Source: Rhizobium sp. ARZ01
GTDB taxonomy: Bacteria; Pseudomonadota; Alphaproteobacteria; Rhizobiales; Rhizobiaceae
Direction of reading: 5' to 3'
DNA length: 64,000 nt
Assembly (NCBI RefSeq): GCF_014851675.1
Contig: NZ_JACVAE010000001.1
Coordinates: 2,666,001 to 2,730,000, forward strand
The number at the start of each line of letters is the position of its first letter. Positions within the stretch are counted from its first letter, which is position 1. A program made the position numbers and the translations under genes. A model generated the notes under the pieces. The model was not told the DNA's origin, did no database searches, and saw only the letters and a program-made list of their open reading frames with translations. This document shows positions 1 to 8,649 of this stretch, in pieces.

Positions 1-51
1 AGTGAGTCGCGCCCCGGCCGCAAGATGGGCCATGTGACGGAACTGCGCTGA
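1..51 (+). CDS. purK: PurK C-terminus (partial)
   Basis: The first 16 codons of the window, read in frame to the TGA at 49-51, end in RPGRKMGHVTELR. The PGRKMGH string is typical of the extreme C-terminus of N5-carboxyaminoimidazole ribonucleotide synthase (PurK), the ATP-grasp enzyme of purine synthesis. The rest of the gene lies upstream of the window. A hairpin with a T-run at 158-183 could be its terminator. The identification rests on a short tail only. Confidence 0.75.
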   Translation, partial: SESRPGRKMGHVTELR

Positions 52-157
52 GAAATACGCTACGGCGCGCCGTGGAAATCGCGGGGCGCGGACGCCAAAA
101 CGCCCGCCAAACGGTTGACAGGAACCGGATGAGCAGTTACACGAACGCCAACCTGAG

Positions 158-183
158 AGCGCGCCCTAAATGGCGCGTTTTTA
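158..183 (+). terminator. Probable intrinsic terminator after purK
   Basis: The arms AGCGCGCC and GGCGCGTT (158-165 and 172-179, one G-T pair) enclose a CTAAAT loop and run into five T residues at 178-182. It lies about 100 bases after the purK stop and just before rpmJ. Confidence 0.55.
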
Positions 184-237
184 ATTGACAAGATTTCGGG
201 CGGATTCTTTTCGTCCCCAGCATCGCGGATCAAAGAA

Positions 238-363
238 ATGAAGATCAAGAATTCGCTCAAGTCGCTCAAGACCCGTCATCGCGAAAACCGTCTGGTTCGC
301 CGCAAGGGCCGCATCTACATCATCAACAAGTCGAACCCGCGCTTCAAGGCCCGCCAGGGTTGA
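238..363 (+). CDS. rpmJ: 50S ribosomal protein L36
   Basis: A 41-residue basic protein starting [11 protein letters not shown] and ending NPRFKARQG. This is the alphaproteobacterial form of ribosomal protein L36, a component of the large subunit. The longer spacing and lack of the CXXC...CH zinc ligands place it with the zinc-independent L36 variants. The ATG at 238 is the only sensible start. It is preceded by TTGACA at 185-190, a possible -35 box with no clear -10, and followed by a very strong terminator at 406-445, so it is probably transcribed alone. Confidence 0.93.
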   Translation: MKIKNSLKSLKTRHRENRLVRRKGRIYIINKSNPRFKARQG

Positions 364-405
364 GCGCAGGCTTTTCTGCCTGTCGAAAGATAGCAGTTTG
401 CTTTC

Positions 406-445
406 AAGCGCATGCGGTTTAGCATAACCGCATGCGCTTTTTCGT
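406..445 (+). terminator. Perfect 14-bp hairpin terminator of rpmJ
   Basis: The arms 406-419 (AAGCGCATGCGGTT) and 426-439 are perfectly complementary, with a 6-base loop, and are followed by TTTTT at 438-442. This is a textbook intrinsic terminator about 40 bases after the rpmJ stop. The downstream arm contains the ATG (432-434) of the next gene. Confidence 0.85.
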
Positions 446-1025
446 TTTCTACGCCATCTTGTCGATGCTTGTGCCCAGCACGGCCTTCGCCCAGGATTCG
501 CAAGCCGTCGCAACGCCAGAGAACCAACCGGTTTTCACGACCCCTGCGGAGCGGCTGAACACGCTTTTTGCCGAATTGAAGCACGAAGGTGACCCGGACA
601 AGGCAAAGCTGATCTCCGACAGCATAAGGGCGGAGTGGCGCGATTCCGGCAGCGCTACAGTCAACCTGCTGATGCAGCAGGCAGACAAGGCGATGGCGGA
701 CAACAAGGACACCGCCGCATTCGACTATCTTGACGAAGTCATCCAGCTTTCCCCGGGCTATGTCGAAGGCTGGAACCAGCGCGCCACACTGCACTACAAG
801 CTCGGCAACTACCGGAAGTCGATGTCTGACATCAACCGCGTGCTTGCCATCGAACCGCGCCATTTCGGCGCCATCGCGGGCATGGCGATGATTCTCACGA
901 GCTATGGCCGCGACGAGCTGGCGCTCGAGGCCTGGGAGCGTTTTCTGGACATCTACCCCTCCGAGCGAAGGGCACAGAAAGCGCTGGGCGACATCGCCGA
1001 GAAGCTGGCGGGAAGCCGCACCTGA
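432..1025 (+). CDS. Secreted tetratricopeptide-repeat protein
   Basis: 197 residues. A signal peptide (residues 1-20, cleavage after STAFA) is followed by helical repeats. The segments around residues 85-165 (AFDYLDEVIQLSPGYVEGW and the next 34-residue unit) fit TPR consensus spacing, with the usual alternation of Ala/Gly and Tyr/Leu. It is likely a periplasmic scaffold of unknown partner. No Shine-Dalgarno sequence is visible, and the ATG at 432 sits inside the rpmJ terminator stem. The alternative ATG at 465 would destroy the signal peptide, so 432 is preferred. It converges with pyk. Confidence 0.82.
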   Translation: MRFFVFYAILSMLVPSTAFAQDSQAVATPENQPVFTTPAERLNTLFAELKHEGDPDKAKLISDSIRAEWRDSGSATVNLLMQQADKAMADNKDTAAFDYLDEVIQLSPGYVEGWNQRATLHYKLGNYRKSMSDINRVLAIEPRHFGAIAGMAMILTSYGRDELALEAWERFLDIYPSERRAQKALGDIAEKLAGSRT

Positions 1026-1074
1026 GTCGCAGTGTGAAGGTCTCGCAACATATTGCGTAATGGTGCGGGGCCGG

Positions 1075-1103
1075 AAAAATCGAATGGCGGGCCTAAGCCC
1101 GCC
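1075..1103 (-). terminator. Hairpin between convergent TPR gene and pyk
   Basis: GGCGGGC (1086-1092) pairs perfectly with GCCCGCC (1097-1103) across CTAA. On the minus strand it is followed after six bases by a run of T (complement of 1075-1079). A CAAAAAA on the other side makes it a modest bidirectional candidate for the end of pyk. Confidence 0.45.
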
Positions 1104-1133
1104 TAGCAAAAAATCATCACAGAGCGACCCTGC

Positions 1134-2573
1134 TTAGACGCCGCTGGCGCCGTCCGAGCCAATATAGGCAATACGCAGCATGTTTGTTGCGCCGGGCGTT
1201 CCCAGCGGGACGCCCGCGGATATGATGATGCGGTCGCCCGGCTTGCCGAAGCCTTCCGACACGGTGACACGGCAGGCGCGATTGACCATGTCGTCGAGAT
1301 CGGTGGCGTCGCCGGTGACGACGCAATGCAGGCCCCAGACGACGGAAAGGCGGCGCGCCGTCTCGATGATCGGCGACAGAGCCAGAACGGGCACTTCGGG
1401 CCGCTCACGGGCAGCACGCAAGCCGGTGGTGCCGGACGAGGTGTAGCAGATGATGGCCGACAGGTTCAGCGTTTCGGCGATCTGTCGCGCGGCGAGTGAG
1501 ATCGCATCCGCGCCCGTCGCCTCCGGCGGGGTGCGCTGGGCGTTGATGATGCCCGGATAGTGCGGATCGCGCTCGACCTTGCTCGCGATGGACGCCATGG
1601 TCGAGACCGCTTCGACAGGATACTCGCCCGACGCGGATTCGGCAGACAGCATGATGGCGTCGGCGCCTTCAAACACGGCCGTCGCGACGTCGGACACCTC
1701 CGCACGGGTCGGCACCGGCGAGGAGATCATCGATTCCAGCATCTGCGTGGCAACGACCACCGGCTTGCCGGCGCGCCGGCAGGCACGGGTCAACTGCTTC
1801 TGCAGGCCGGGCACAGCCTCCAGCGGCATTTCCACGCCGAGGTCACCGCGGGCGACCATCAGCGCATCGGACAGCTCGATGATCTCGTCGATGCGTTCGA
1901 TGGCCTGCGGCTTTTCGATCTTCGACATGAGGCCCACACGACCCCGCGCGACCTTGCGCACCTCGGCCAAGTCCTCCGGCCGCTGGATGAAGGAGAGCGC
2001 CACCCAGTCGACGCTGCCGGTCGACAGAACCGCATCGAGGTCCGCCCGGTCCTTCTCGGTCAGGGCACCGACAGGCAACAGCGTATCGGGCAGGCTGACG
2101 CCCTTGCGGTCGGAGATTTTCGTACCGGCGATCACCGTGCAGACGATCTTCTTGCCGTCCGTCTGCTCGGCCCGCAGATGCAGCTTGCCGTCGTCGATCA
2201 GCAGGCGATGGCCCGGCTTGACGGCCTGGAGGATTTCCGGATGCGGCAGGAAGACCCGCTTGCTATCGCCAAGCTCCTCGTTGCTGTCGAGCGTGAAGGT
2301 CTGGCCTGCGACGAGATCGGCCTTGCCGTCCTTGAACTTACCGACGCGCAGCTTCGGGCCCTGGAGATCTGCGAGAATGCCGATAGGACGGCCGCAACGC
2401 GCTTCCACGGAGCGAATGCGGCTGATCAGTGTGCGCATCAGGTCGTGGCTGGCATGGCTCATGTTGATGCGGAAAAGATCTGCCCCGGCCTCATGCAGCT
2501 TCTGGATCATCTCTTCCTCGGCGGAAGCCGGTCCGAGCGTCGCGAGGATCTTTACTCTTCTATTCCGCTTCAT
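1134..2573 (-). CDS. pyk: Pyruvate kinase
   Basis: 479 residues. It catalyses phosphoenolpyruvate plus ADP to pyruvate plus ATP, the last step of glycolysis/Entner-Doudoroff, in the cytosol. Visible family marks are the N-terminal strand KILATLGPAS, the RINMSHAS segment, the signature SKIEKPQAIERIDEII with its catalytic Lys, MVARGDLGVE, and ATQMLESM. The C-terminal allosteric domain is complete. I chose the start MKRNRRVK because homology begins there. Its ATG shares one base with the TGA of the upstream DUF1036 gene (TGATG), which suggests translational coupling. Upstream in-frame codons would lie inside that gene. Confidence 0.95.
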   Translation of the reverse strand: MKRNRRVKILATLGPASAEEEMIQKLHEAGADLFRINMSHASHDLMRTLISRIRSVEARCGRPIGILADLQGPKLRVGKFKDGKADLVAGQTFTLDSNEELGDSKRVFLPHPEILQAVKPGHRLLIDDGKLHLRAEQTDGKKIVCTVIAGTKISDRKGVSLPDTLLPVGALTEKDRADLDAVLSTGSVDWVALSFIQRPEDLAEVRKVARGRVGLMSKIEKPQAIERIDEIIELSDALMVARGDLGVEMPLEAVPGLQKQLTRACRRAGKPVVVATQMLESMISSPVPTRAEVSDVATAVFEGADAIMLSAESASGEYPVEAVSTMASIASKVERDPHYPGIINAQRTPPEATGADAISLAARQIAETLNLSAIICYTSSGTTGLRAARERPEVPVLALSPIIETARRLSVVWGLHCVVTGDATDLDDMVNRACRVTVSEGFGKPGDRIIISAGVPLGTPGATNMLRIAYIGSDGASGV

Positions 2574-3115
2574 CAATTCTGGCTTTCTTGCGTCCCTGGT
2601 GTATCGGAGAGCTGGACCATCCAGCTTCCCTGACGGCCGGTGTCGTACTCCTTGAATCCCATCCGCTGGAAGCCGCGGGCGAAACAATCGTCAACGCCGG
2701 TGATCTTGAATTCGTTCTCGGCGACGCACATGTTGACCTCACCGGTCCAGCGGCCGCCGCGCGCGGCATCCTCGGCATAAAGGTAGTAGTAGCGCGACTG
2801 CAGCTCGCCTTCGATCAGCGTGGCGCAAGTCGTTGCCGGAACCTGCCACCAGCCTTCCGTGATCCAGCCCTCCGAGGCGCGATAGCCGATCGCGACGCCG
2901 ACGAGGTTCTGGGTGCCGTTGCACACGCGGAAGTCTGCCCGAGCGGAGCCGGGCGCTGCCAGTGAAAAAAAGGCAGCGGCGGCTAGAAGGCCCAAAAAGG
3001 AAAGGCCGGATCCCAGGCGAAGGGGATGGGGGCGAGCTTGAATTGACACGGCTTCCAATGGAACTCCGTTGATTTGGTCACGCGCTTTCTTGCGACGGCG
3101 GAGAACGAATGTCAA
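2573..3115 (-). CDS. DUF1036 secreted protein
   Basis: 180 residues. An N-terminal region with a hydrophobic segment (about residues 38-60, ending SARA) looks like a signal peptide after a basic extension. The mature part starts DFRVCNGTQNLVGVAIGYR and contains EGWWQVPA, the hallmarks of DUF1036 proteins. These small cysteine-containing domains are common in Rhizobiales and their function is unknown. Its stop overlaps the pyk start by one base, and this order recurs in rhizobia as far as I recall. The start is uncertain: an internal Met could shorten the basic leader. Confidence 0.85.
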   Translation of the reverse strand: MTFVLRRRKKARDQINGVPLEAVSIQARPHPLRLGSGLSFLGLLAAAAFFSLAAPGSARADFRVCNGTQNLVGVAIGYRASEGWITEGWWQVPATTCATLIEGELQSRYYYLYAEDAARGGRWTGEVNMCVAENEFKITGVDDCFARGFQRMGFKEYDTGRQGSWMVQLSDTPGTQESQN

Positions 3116-3251
3116 CGCAACTCTAATCGATTACACCGCCCCGAACCCCGTCCTCCCCTGCTCCCGGTAGCGTTGTGGCGCGCGGCGTCTTGCGATTGCC
3201 TGGCCGGCATGCCATCAAACCAGGAACATTCCACGCGCCCCGCGAGTTTGC

Positions 3252-4052
3252 ATGCAGCCCGAGCAGCCGCACGACAGCCCCTTTGAAATCATCGCCGGCG
3301 ATTCGAGCATCGGCCTCGTCCTCCTCGCTGATCATGCGACAAATCGCTTGCCGGTGAAATACGGGCGGCTTGGTCTGCCGGAAAGCGCGTTTGCCCGTCA
3401 CATCTCCTACGACATCGGCATCGAGGAGCTGACACGTCAGCTCGCCGCCCACCTTGGCGTGCCTGCAGTGATGAGCAGGTTCTCGCGCCTGCTGATTGAT
3501 CCCAATCGCGGCGAGGACGACCCGACGCTCATCATGAGGATCTCCGACGGGGCAATCATTCCCGGCAACCATCCGATATCGGAAGATGAATGGCAGCATA
3601 GACTGGAGGCCTATCATCGTCCCTATCACAGCGCGGTGTCGCAGGTGATCGGGAACGTGGCCGCTGCGTCGGGTAAGGCACCTCTCGTCATCTCGCTGCA
3701 TTCGTTCACGCCAGCTTGGAAGGGAGTGCCGCGCCCGTGGCACATAACCGTGCTTTGGGACAGCGACCACCGCGCGGTACACCCGCTGCTTTCCGCCCTC
3801 GGCGGGATTCCCGGTGTCGCCACCGCCGACAACGAGCCCTATGACGGGGCGTTGCGCGGCGACACGATGTACCGGCATTGCATGACCGCAGGCATCCCGC
3901 ATGCGCTGATCGAGGTGCGGCAGGACGAGATCGCAGACGGGGCCGGCATCGCGCTATGGGCTTCTCGGCTTGCCCCGATCCTTTCCGACTTGAACGCCGA
4001 CGACCGCCTGCACACCTATCAGACATTCGCATCCCGCACCGGACCTTACTGA
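3252..4052 (+). CDS. N-formylglutamate amidohydrolase family protein
   Basis: 266 residues, cytosolic. The family hydrolyses N-formylglutamate to glutamate and formate, or related N-acyl amino acids. Visible marks are LLADHATNRLP, SRLLIDPNRGEDDP, ISLHSFTPAWKG and the late segment IPHALIEVRQDEI, where the metal-ligand His/Glu residues of the zinc peptidase-like fold lie. No hut (histidine degradation) genes are adjacent, so the physiological substrate is open. It is divergent from DUF1036 and upstream of DUF1244. A second family member is at 39944-40825. Confidence 0.85.
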   Translation: MQPEQPHDSPFEIIAGDSSIGLVLLADHATNRLPVKYGRLGLPESAFARHISYDIGIEELTRQLAAHLGVPAVMSRFSRLLIDPNRGEDDPTLIMRISDGAIIPGNHPISEDEWQHRLEAYHRPYHSAVSQVIGNVAAASGKAPLVISLHSFTPAWKGVPRPWHITVLWDSDHRAVHPLLSALGGIPGVATADNEPYDGALRGDTMYRHCMTAGIPHALIEVRQDEIADGAGIALWASRLAPILSDLNADDRLHTYQTFASRTGPY

Positions 4053-4126
4053 CCGGAACGAGAGCGCACATTAGACCGGTCCGACTTGCGTCTCGATACG
4101 CATCGCGTGCCGGAGAGGAGACGACA

Positions 4127-4432
4127 ATGATGGAACTGAGCGATGAACAGCGCACGGCCTTCGAGGCTGCGGCCTTCCGGCGGCTGGTCGCACATCTGCG
4201 CGAGCGCAGCGACGTGCAGAACATCGACCTGATGAACCTCGCCGGCTTCTGCCGCAACTGCCTTTCCAACTGGTATCGAGATGCCGCAAACGAGGCCGGC
4301 GTGGCCATGGACAAGGAACAGTCGCGGGAAATCGTCTACGGAATGCCCTACGACACCTGGCGCACGCTGCATCAGAAGGAAGCCAGCGCCGACCAGATGG
4401 CGGCCTTCGAAATCAACAAGCCGAAGGAATAG
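4127..4432 (+). CDS. DUF1244 family protein
   Basis: 101 residues, MMELSDEQRTAFEAAAFRRL through AFEINKPKE. The block NIDLMNLAGFCRNCLSNWYRDA, with its CRNC pair, is diagnostic of DUF1244 (SMc04008-like), a small family of unknown function found across proteobacteria. Two ATGs (4127 and 4130) follow a good GGAGAGGAG-type Shine-Dalgarno. Longer in-frame extensions run antisense to nothing conserved and were not used. The paired cysteines could bind a metal, but that is inference. Confidence 0.87.
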   Translation: MMELSDEQRTAFEAAAFRRLVAHLRERSDVQNIDLMNLAGFCRNCLSNWYRDAANEAGVAMDKEQSREIVYGMPYDTWRTLHQKEASADQMAAFEINKPKE

Positions 4433-4557
4433 TGGGGGAAACTGGTATAAGCGGCAAAAATCACTGTCCCACGTCCCGCGGGTCTTGATCTCGCCCGAAC
4501 TTCGCGGCAGATCACAGCCACCTATTTAAATTTCATTCCCCCAACGAGGAGAAGACT

Positions 4558-4824
4558 ATGTCCGATGCTCACGGCGTCGCCCGCGACCAGCTTCGTGCCT
4601 TCATCGAGCGGATCGAGCGCCTGGAAGAAGAAAAGAAGACGATCGCCGACGATATCAAGGATGTCTACGGCGAAGCCAAGGGTACCGGCTTCGACACCAA
4701 GATCCTGCGCAAGGTCATCCAGATCCGCAAGCAGGACAAGGACGAGCGCATGGAACAGGAAGCAATCCTGGACACCTATCTCCAGGCACTCGGCATGATC
4801 GATCTGCCGCCGGACGCCGAGTAA
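4558..4824 (+). CDS. gapR: GapR-like nucleoid-associated protein (DUF2312)
   Basis: 88 residues. The N-terminal half is a charged coiled coil ([34 protein letters not shown]), followed by the basic [21 protein letters not shown]. This is the DUF2312 pattern. In Caulobacter the family member GapR binds overtwisted AT-rich DNA ahead of replication and transcription and stimulates topoisomerases. An AACGAGGAG ribosome-binding site precedes the ATG. The gene is monocistronic with its own terminator. Confidence 0.92.
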   Translation: MSDAHGVARDQLRAFIERIERLEEEKKTIADDIKDVYGEAKGTGFDTKILRKVIQIRKQDKDERMEQEAILDTYLQALGMIDLPPDAE

Positions 4825-4847
4825 GGCACAACAAATTCTACTAACGA

Positions 4848-4883
4848 AAAACCCGCGAAACCAAGTTTCGCGGGTTTTCTTTT
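4848..4883. terminator. Bidirectional intrinsic terminator (gapR / DUF882 gene)
   Basis: AAAACCCGCGAAA (4848-4860) pairs with TTTCGCGGGTTTT (4866-4878) across CCAAG. A T-rich tail follows on the plus strand, and the minus strand reads GGGTTTTTCG, so it can serve both the gapR transcript and the convergent DUF882 gene. Confidence 0.88.
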
Positions 4884-4902
4884 GACTGCCGACGCCAAAT
4901 GG

Positions 4903-6756
4903 TCAGTTCGTTTCGGAGAACTTGCGCACTTCCATGAAATTGACGGCGTTCCCGCTGAAACGACCCGGATCGATCGCAGCCGATTCCTGCTGGAAACCGG
5001 CCATGTAGACGGTCGTCGGAGCCGCCCGCAGCGTACGGCTAACGAACCGCGGCGCCTTGACCGGCTTCGACAGCGTCTCGACGCGTCCCTGCGCCAGTGC
5101 CCACTGCGAGATAATATTGTCGTTCAGCTTGGGCTCGGTGCGGATGGCACCGCGTGCGGCCGCTTCGGCGTCTTTCTTCTTCGGACGACCGCCCTTGGTG
5201 GGAACGTCGCTCGGCTGGACGTCGAATGCGGTCAACCCATTCTGCGAACGGTTCGCGCTGGCGGGGTGCGGTACGAGTGCTGCAAGCTCGACAGGCTCGT
5301 CTTCAACCATTTCTTCGCTTGGGTCAGCGAGTGCCACCCTTGTCGCGGCCTCGGCGGAGAGGCCATCCTCACGCTCTGCTTCGGCAACCGCAGCTATGCT
5401 GGCAGCCCCTTGCTGATCCGGAATGCCGACATCTGCCGCGGCAACGGCCAGGAGCGCCGCGTCATCACCGGGACGAGAGCCAGGAACCGGGACAAGGCCA
5501 AAATCTGCTTCTTCGAGCGCACCGGCGGAAGCCGTCATCAAGCCCTCGTCAGCTTCACCGGGGAGCTGGCGCTTACCCAGAAGCGCCGGCACGGGGATCT
5601 TGTAGCCGCCAAGATCGGCGAACTGATTGTTCTGCTGTTCGCCCGCCGGCGAAAGCGCCGCGTCGAGTGCAGCAGTATTGTTCGCGGCCGGGGAAACAAG
5701 GGCCAGCTCGGTTGCGCCCGGTGCGCCGTTCTCCTTGAAGGCAGGGCGGACCAGCGGTACTGGCGCGTTCAGCTCGGCAATCTCCGTTTCCGTGATCACC
5801 GGTCTTGCTTCAGGTGTCACGTCGCTCGGCTGGCTGGCGGCAACACCGGGCAGCTCGCCGGCTTCCTCGCTTGCCGAGGCGCGCGCGGCAGGCTTGGCCT
5901 CTTCCAGCGGTTCGGCGCTGGCGATTGCAGTGGGTTCTTCGTCCTCGTCGCCGCCTCCGCCAAAGAGAGCCGCCAGGAAGTTCCTCTTCTTGCCGGAACC
6001 TGCCTGGTCGGGCGATCCGCCGCCCGCAACCTGCACCACATCGGCACCGACGCGACGCTTGTAGTCGGCGACCGCCTGCTGGAAGCCAGGCAGCGGCTTG
6101 CCGTCCGAAGGCACGTGCATGGTCTTGCCGTCCGGGAACAGGCCTACGAGTTCCTGCCGGCTCATGCGCGGCCAGGCACGGACGCTGCCGACGTCCATGT
6201 GAACGAAGGGCGAACCGGAATTAGGGTAGTAGCCGACACCGCCTACCTGGAACTTCATGCCGATCTCGCGCACTTTCTTCAGCTTCACGTCGGGAATGTA
6301 GAAGTCCATCGCCTTGCCGAGCATGTGCTGGCTCTTCTTCGCAACACCCTTGGAGCGCGAGCGCAGCATCGAGTTGGTGGCCGGTGAACGGTAGGCGGAG
6401 ACGACGTTGATATAACCGCGCGAACCACTCTTCTGGTAGACTTCCCAGACGAGATCGAAAAGGCGCGGGTCCATCTTCGTCGGCTCGTTGCGGCGCCAGT
6501 CACGAAGGAAACGGTTCAGCTGCTGGAGGCCCTTCTGATCATAGCGACCGTTGCGCTTGAAGGTGATCTCCGCCTTTTCATTGGTGTGGACGTAATAGAG
6601 TTTCAGCGAACGCGTTCCGGAGGCAGCATCTGTCGCGGAGGGAACCATGGCGGGGACGACGAGCGAAACGGTCATCGCAGCGATGGTCAAAATCCTGGGG
6701 GCCTTCGCGAGCGCCGCTTTGCACATGGCAAGAGCGCTGGCTCCCCGGAGCGTCAT
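4903..6756 (-). CDS. DUF882 (peptidase M15-like) periplasmic protein with long disordered tail
   Basis: About 617 residues. The basic and hydrophobic N-terminus (LTIAAMTVSLVVPAMV) is an export signal. Residues about 50-210 form the DUF882/YcbK-like domain. VVSAYRSPATN, SQHMLGKAMDFYIPD and FVHMDVGSVRAWPR supply the His, Asp and His zinc ligands of LD-carboxypeptidase/endopeptidase M15 enzymes, so peptidoglycan cleavage is the likely activity. Roughly 400 further residues are low-complexity, rich in Ala, Glu and Pro, with a basic patch near RPKKKD; this is far longer than typical DUF882 proteins. The ATG at 6756 was chosen; a TTG at 6777 is possible. It shares the terminator at 4848-4883. Confidence 0.85.
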   Translation of the reverse strand: MTLRGASALAMCKAALAKAPRILTIAAMTVSLVVPAMVPSATDAASGTRSLKLYYVHTNEKAEITFKRNGRYDQKGLQQLNRFLRDWRRNEPTKMDPRLFDLVWEVYQKSGSRGYINVVSAYRSPATNSMLRSRSKGVAKKSQHMLGKAMDFYIPDVKLKKVREIGMKFQVGGVGYYPNSGSPFVHMDVGSVRAWPRMSRQELVGLFPDGKTMHVPSDGKPLPGFQQAVADYKRRVGADVVQVAGGGSPDQAGSGKKRNFLAALFGGGGDEDEEPTAIASAEPLEEAKPAARASASEEAGELPGVAASQPSDVTPEARPVITETEIAELNAPVPLVRPAFKENGAPGATELALVSPAANNTAALDAALSPAGEQQNNQFADLGGYKIPVPALLGKRQLPGEADEGLMTASAGALEEADFGLVPVPGSRPGDDAALLAVAAADVGIPDQQGAASIAAVAEAEREDGLSAEAATRVALADPSEEMVEDEPVELAALVPHPASANRSQNGLTAFDVQPSDVPTKGGRPKKKDAEAAARGAIRTEPKLNDNIISQWALAQGRVETLSKPVKAPRFVSRTLRAAPTTVYMAGFQQESAAIDPGRFSGNAVNFMEVRKFSETN

Positions 6757-6957
6757 CGATCCAATAATGTCTGCCAACTCTATCCCCGTCTTACAGACAA
6801 TAGGTGTGTCCCTGAATTCTCAGATGACCACCAATTGCGGTAACAGCATGGCAAATTCGCCACAGTCTCCAATACGCCCCAAACATAGTGAACGATCCAC
6901 TAATAAGGGGTGAACGGCAACGGGAAAAACACGAGAAGCCTGAGAAATCAACCGAAA

Positions 6958-8496
<1,539 letters not shown>

Positions 8497-8649
8497 TGGA
8501 ACCTCCTCGCCGCGCGTCATGCGCAGTGTTGGCACAACTATACAGTTGGACCTTCGCACGAAGGGTTGAACATGCCGTTTTGAGAAAGGCTTGCATTTTA
8601 ACCAATGGCGACGCAAGCAAGTGCGCTGCAATCACAGACGAGGCTTCCG

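Noticed and set aside
1560..2655. Long plus-strand frames opposite pyk
   Set aside because: High-GC mirror frames; the minus strand encodes a complete pyruvate kinase.
4882..6387. A 501-codon plus-strand frame opposite the DUF882 gene
   Set aside because: It reads as Arg/Gly-rich shadow; the minus frame has a signal peptide and metal-binding motifs.
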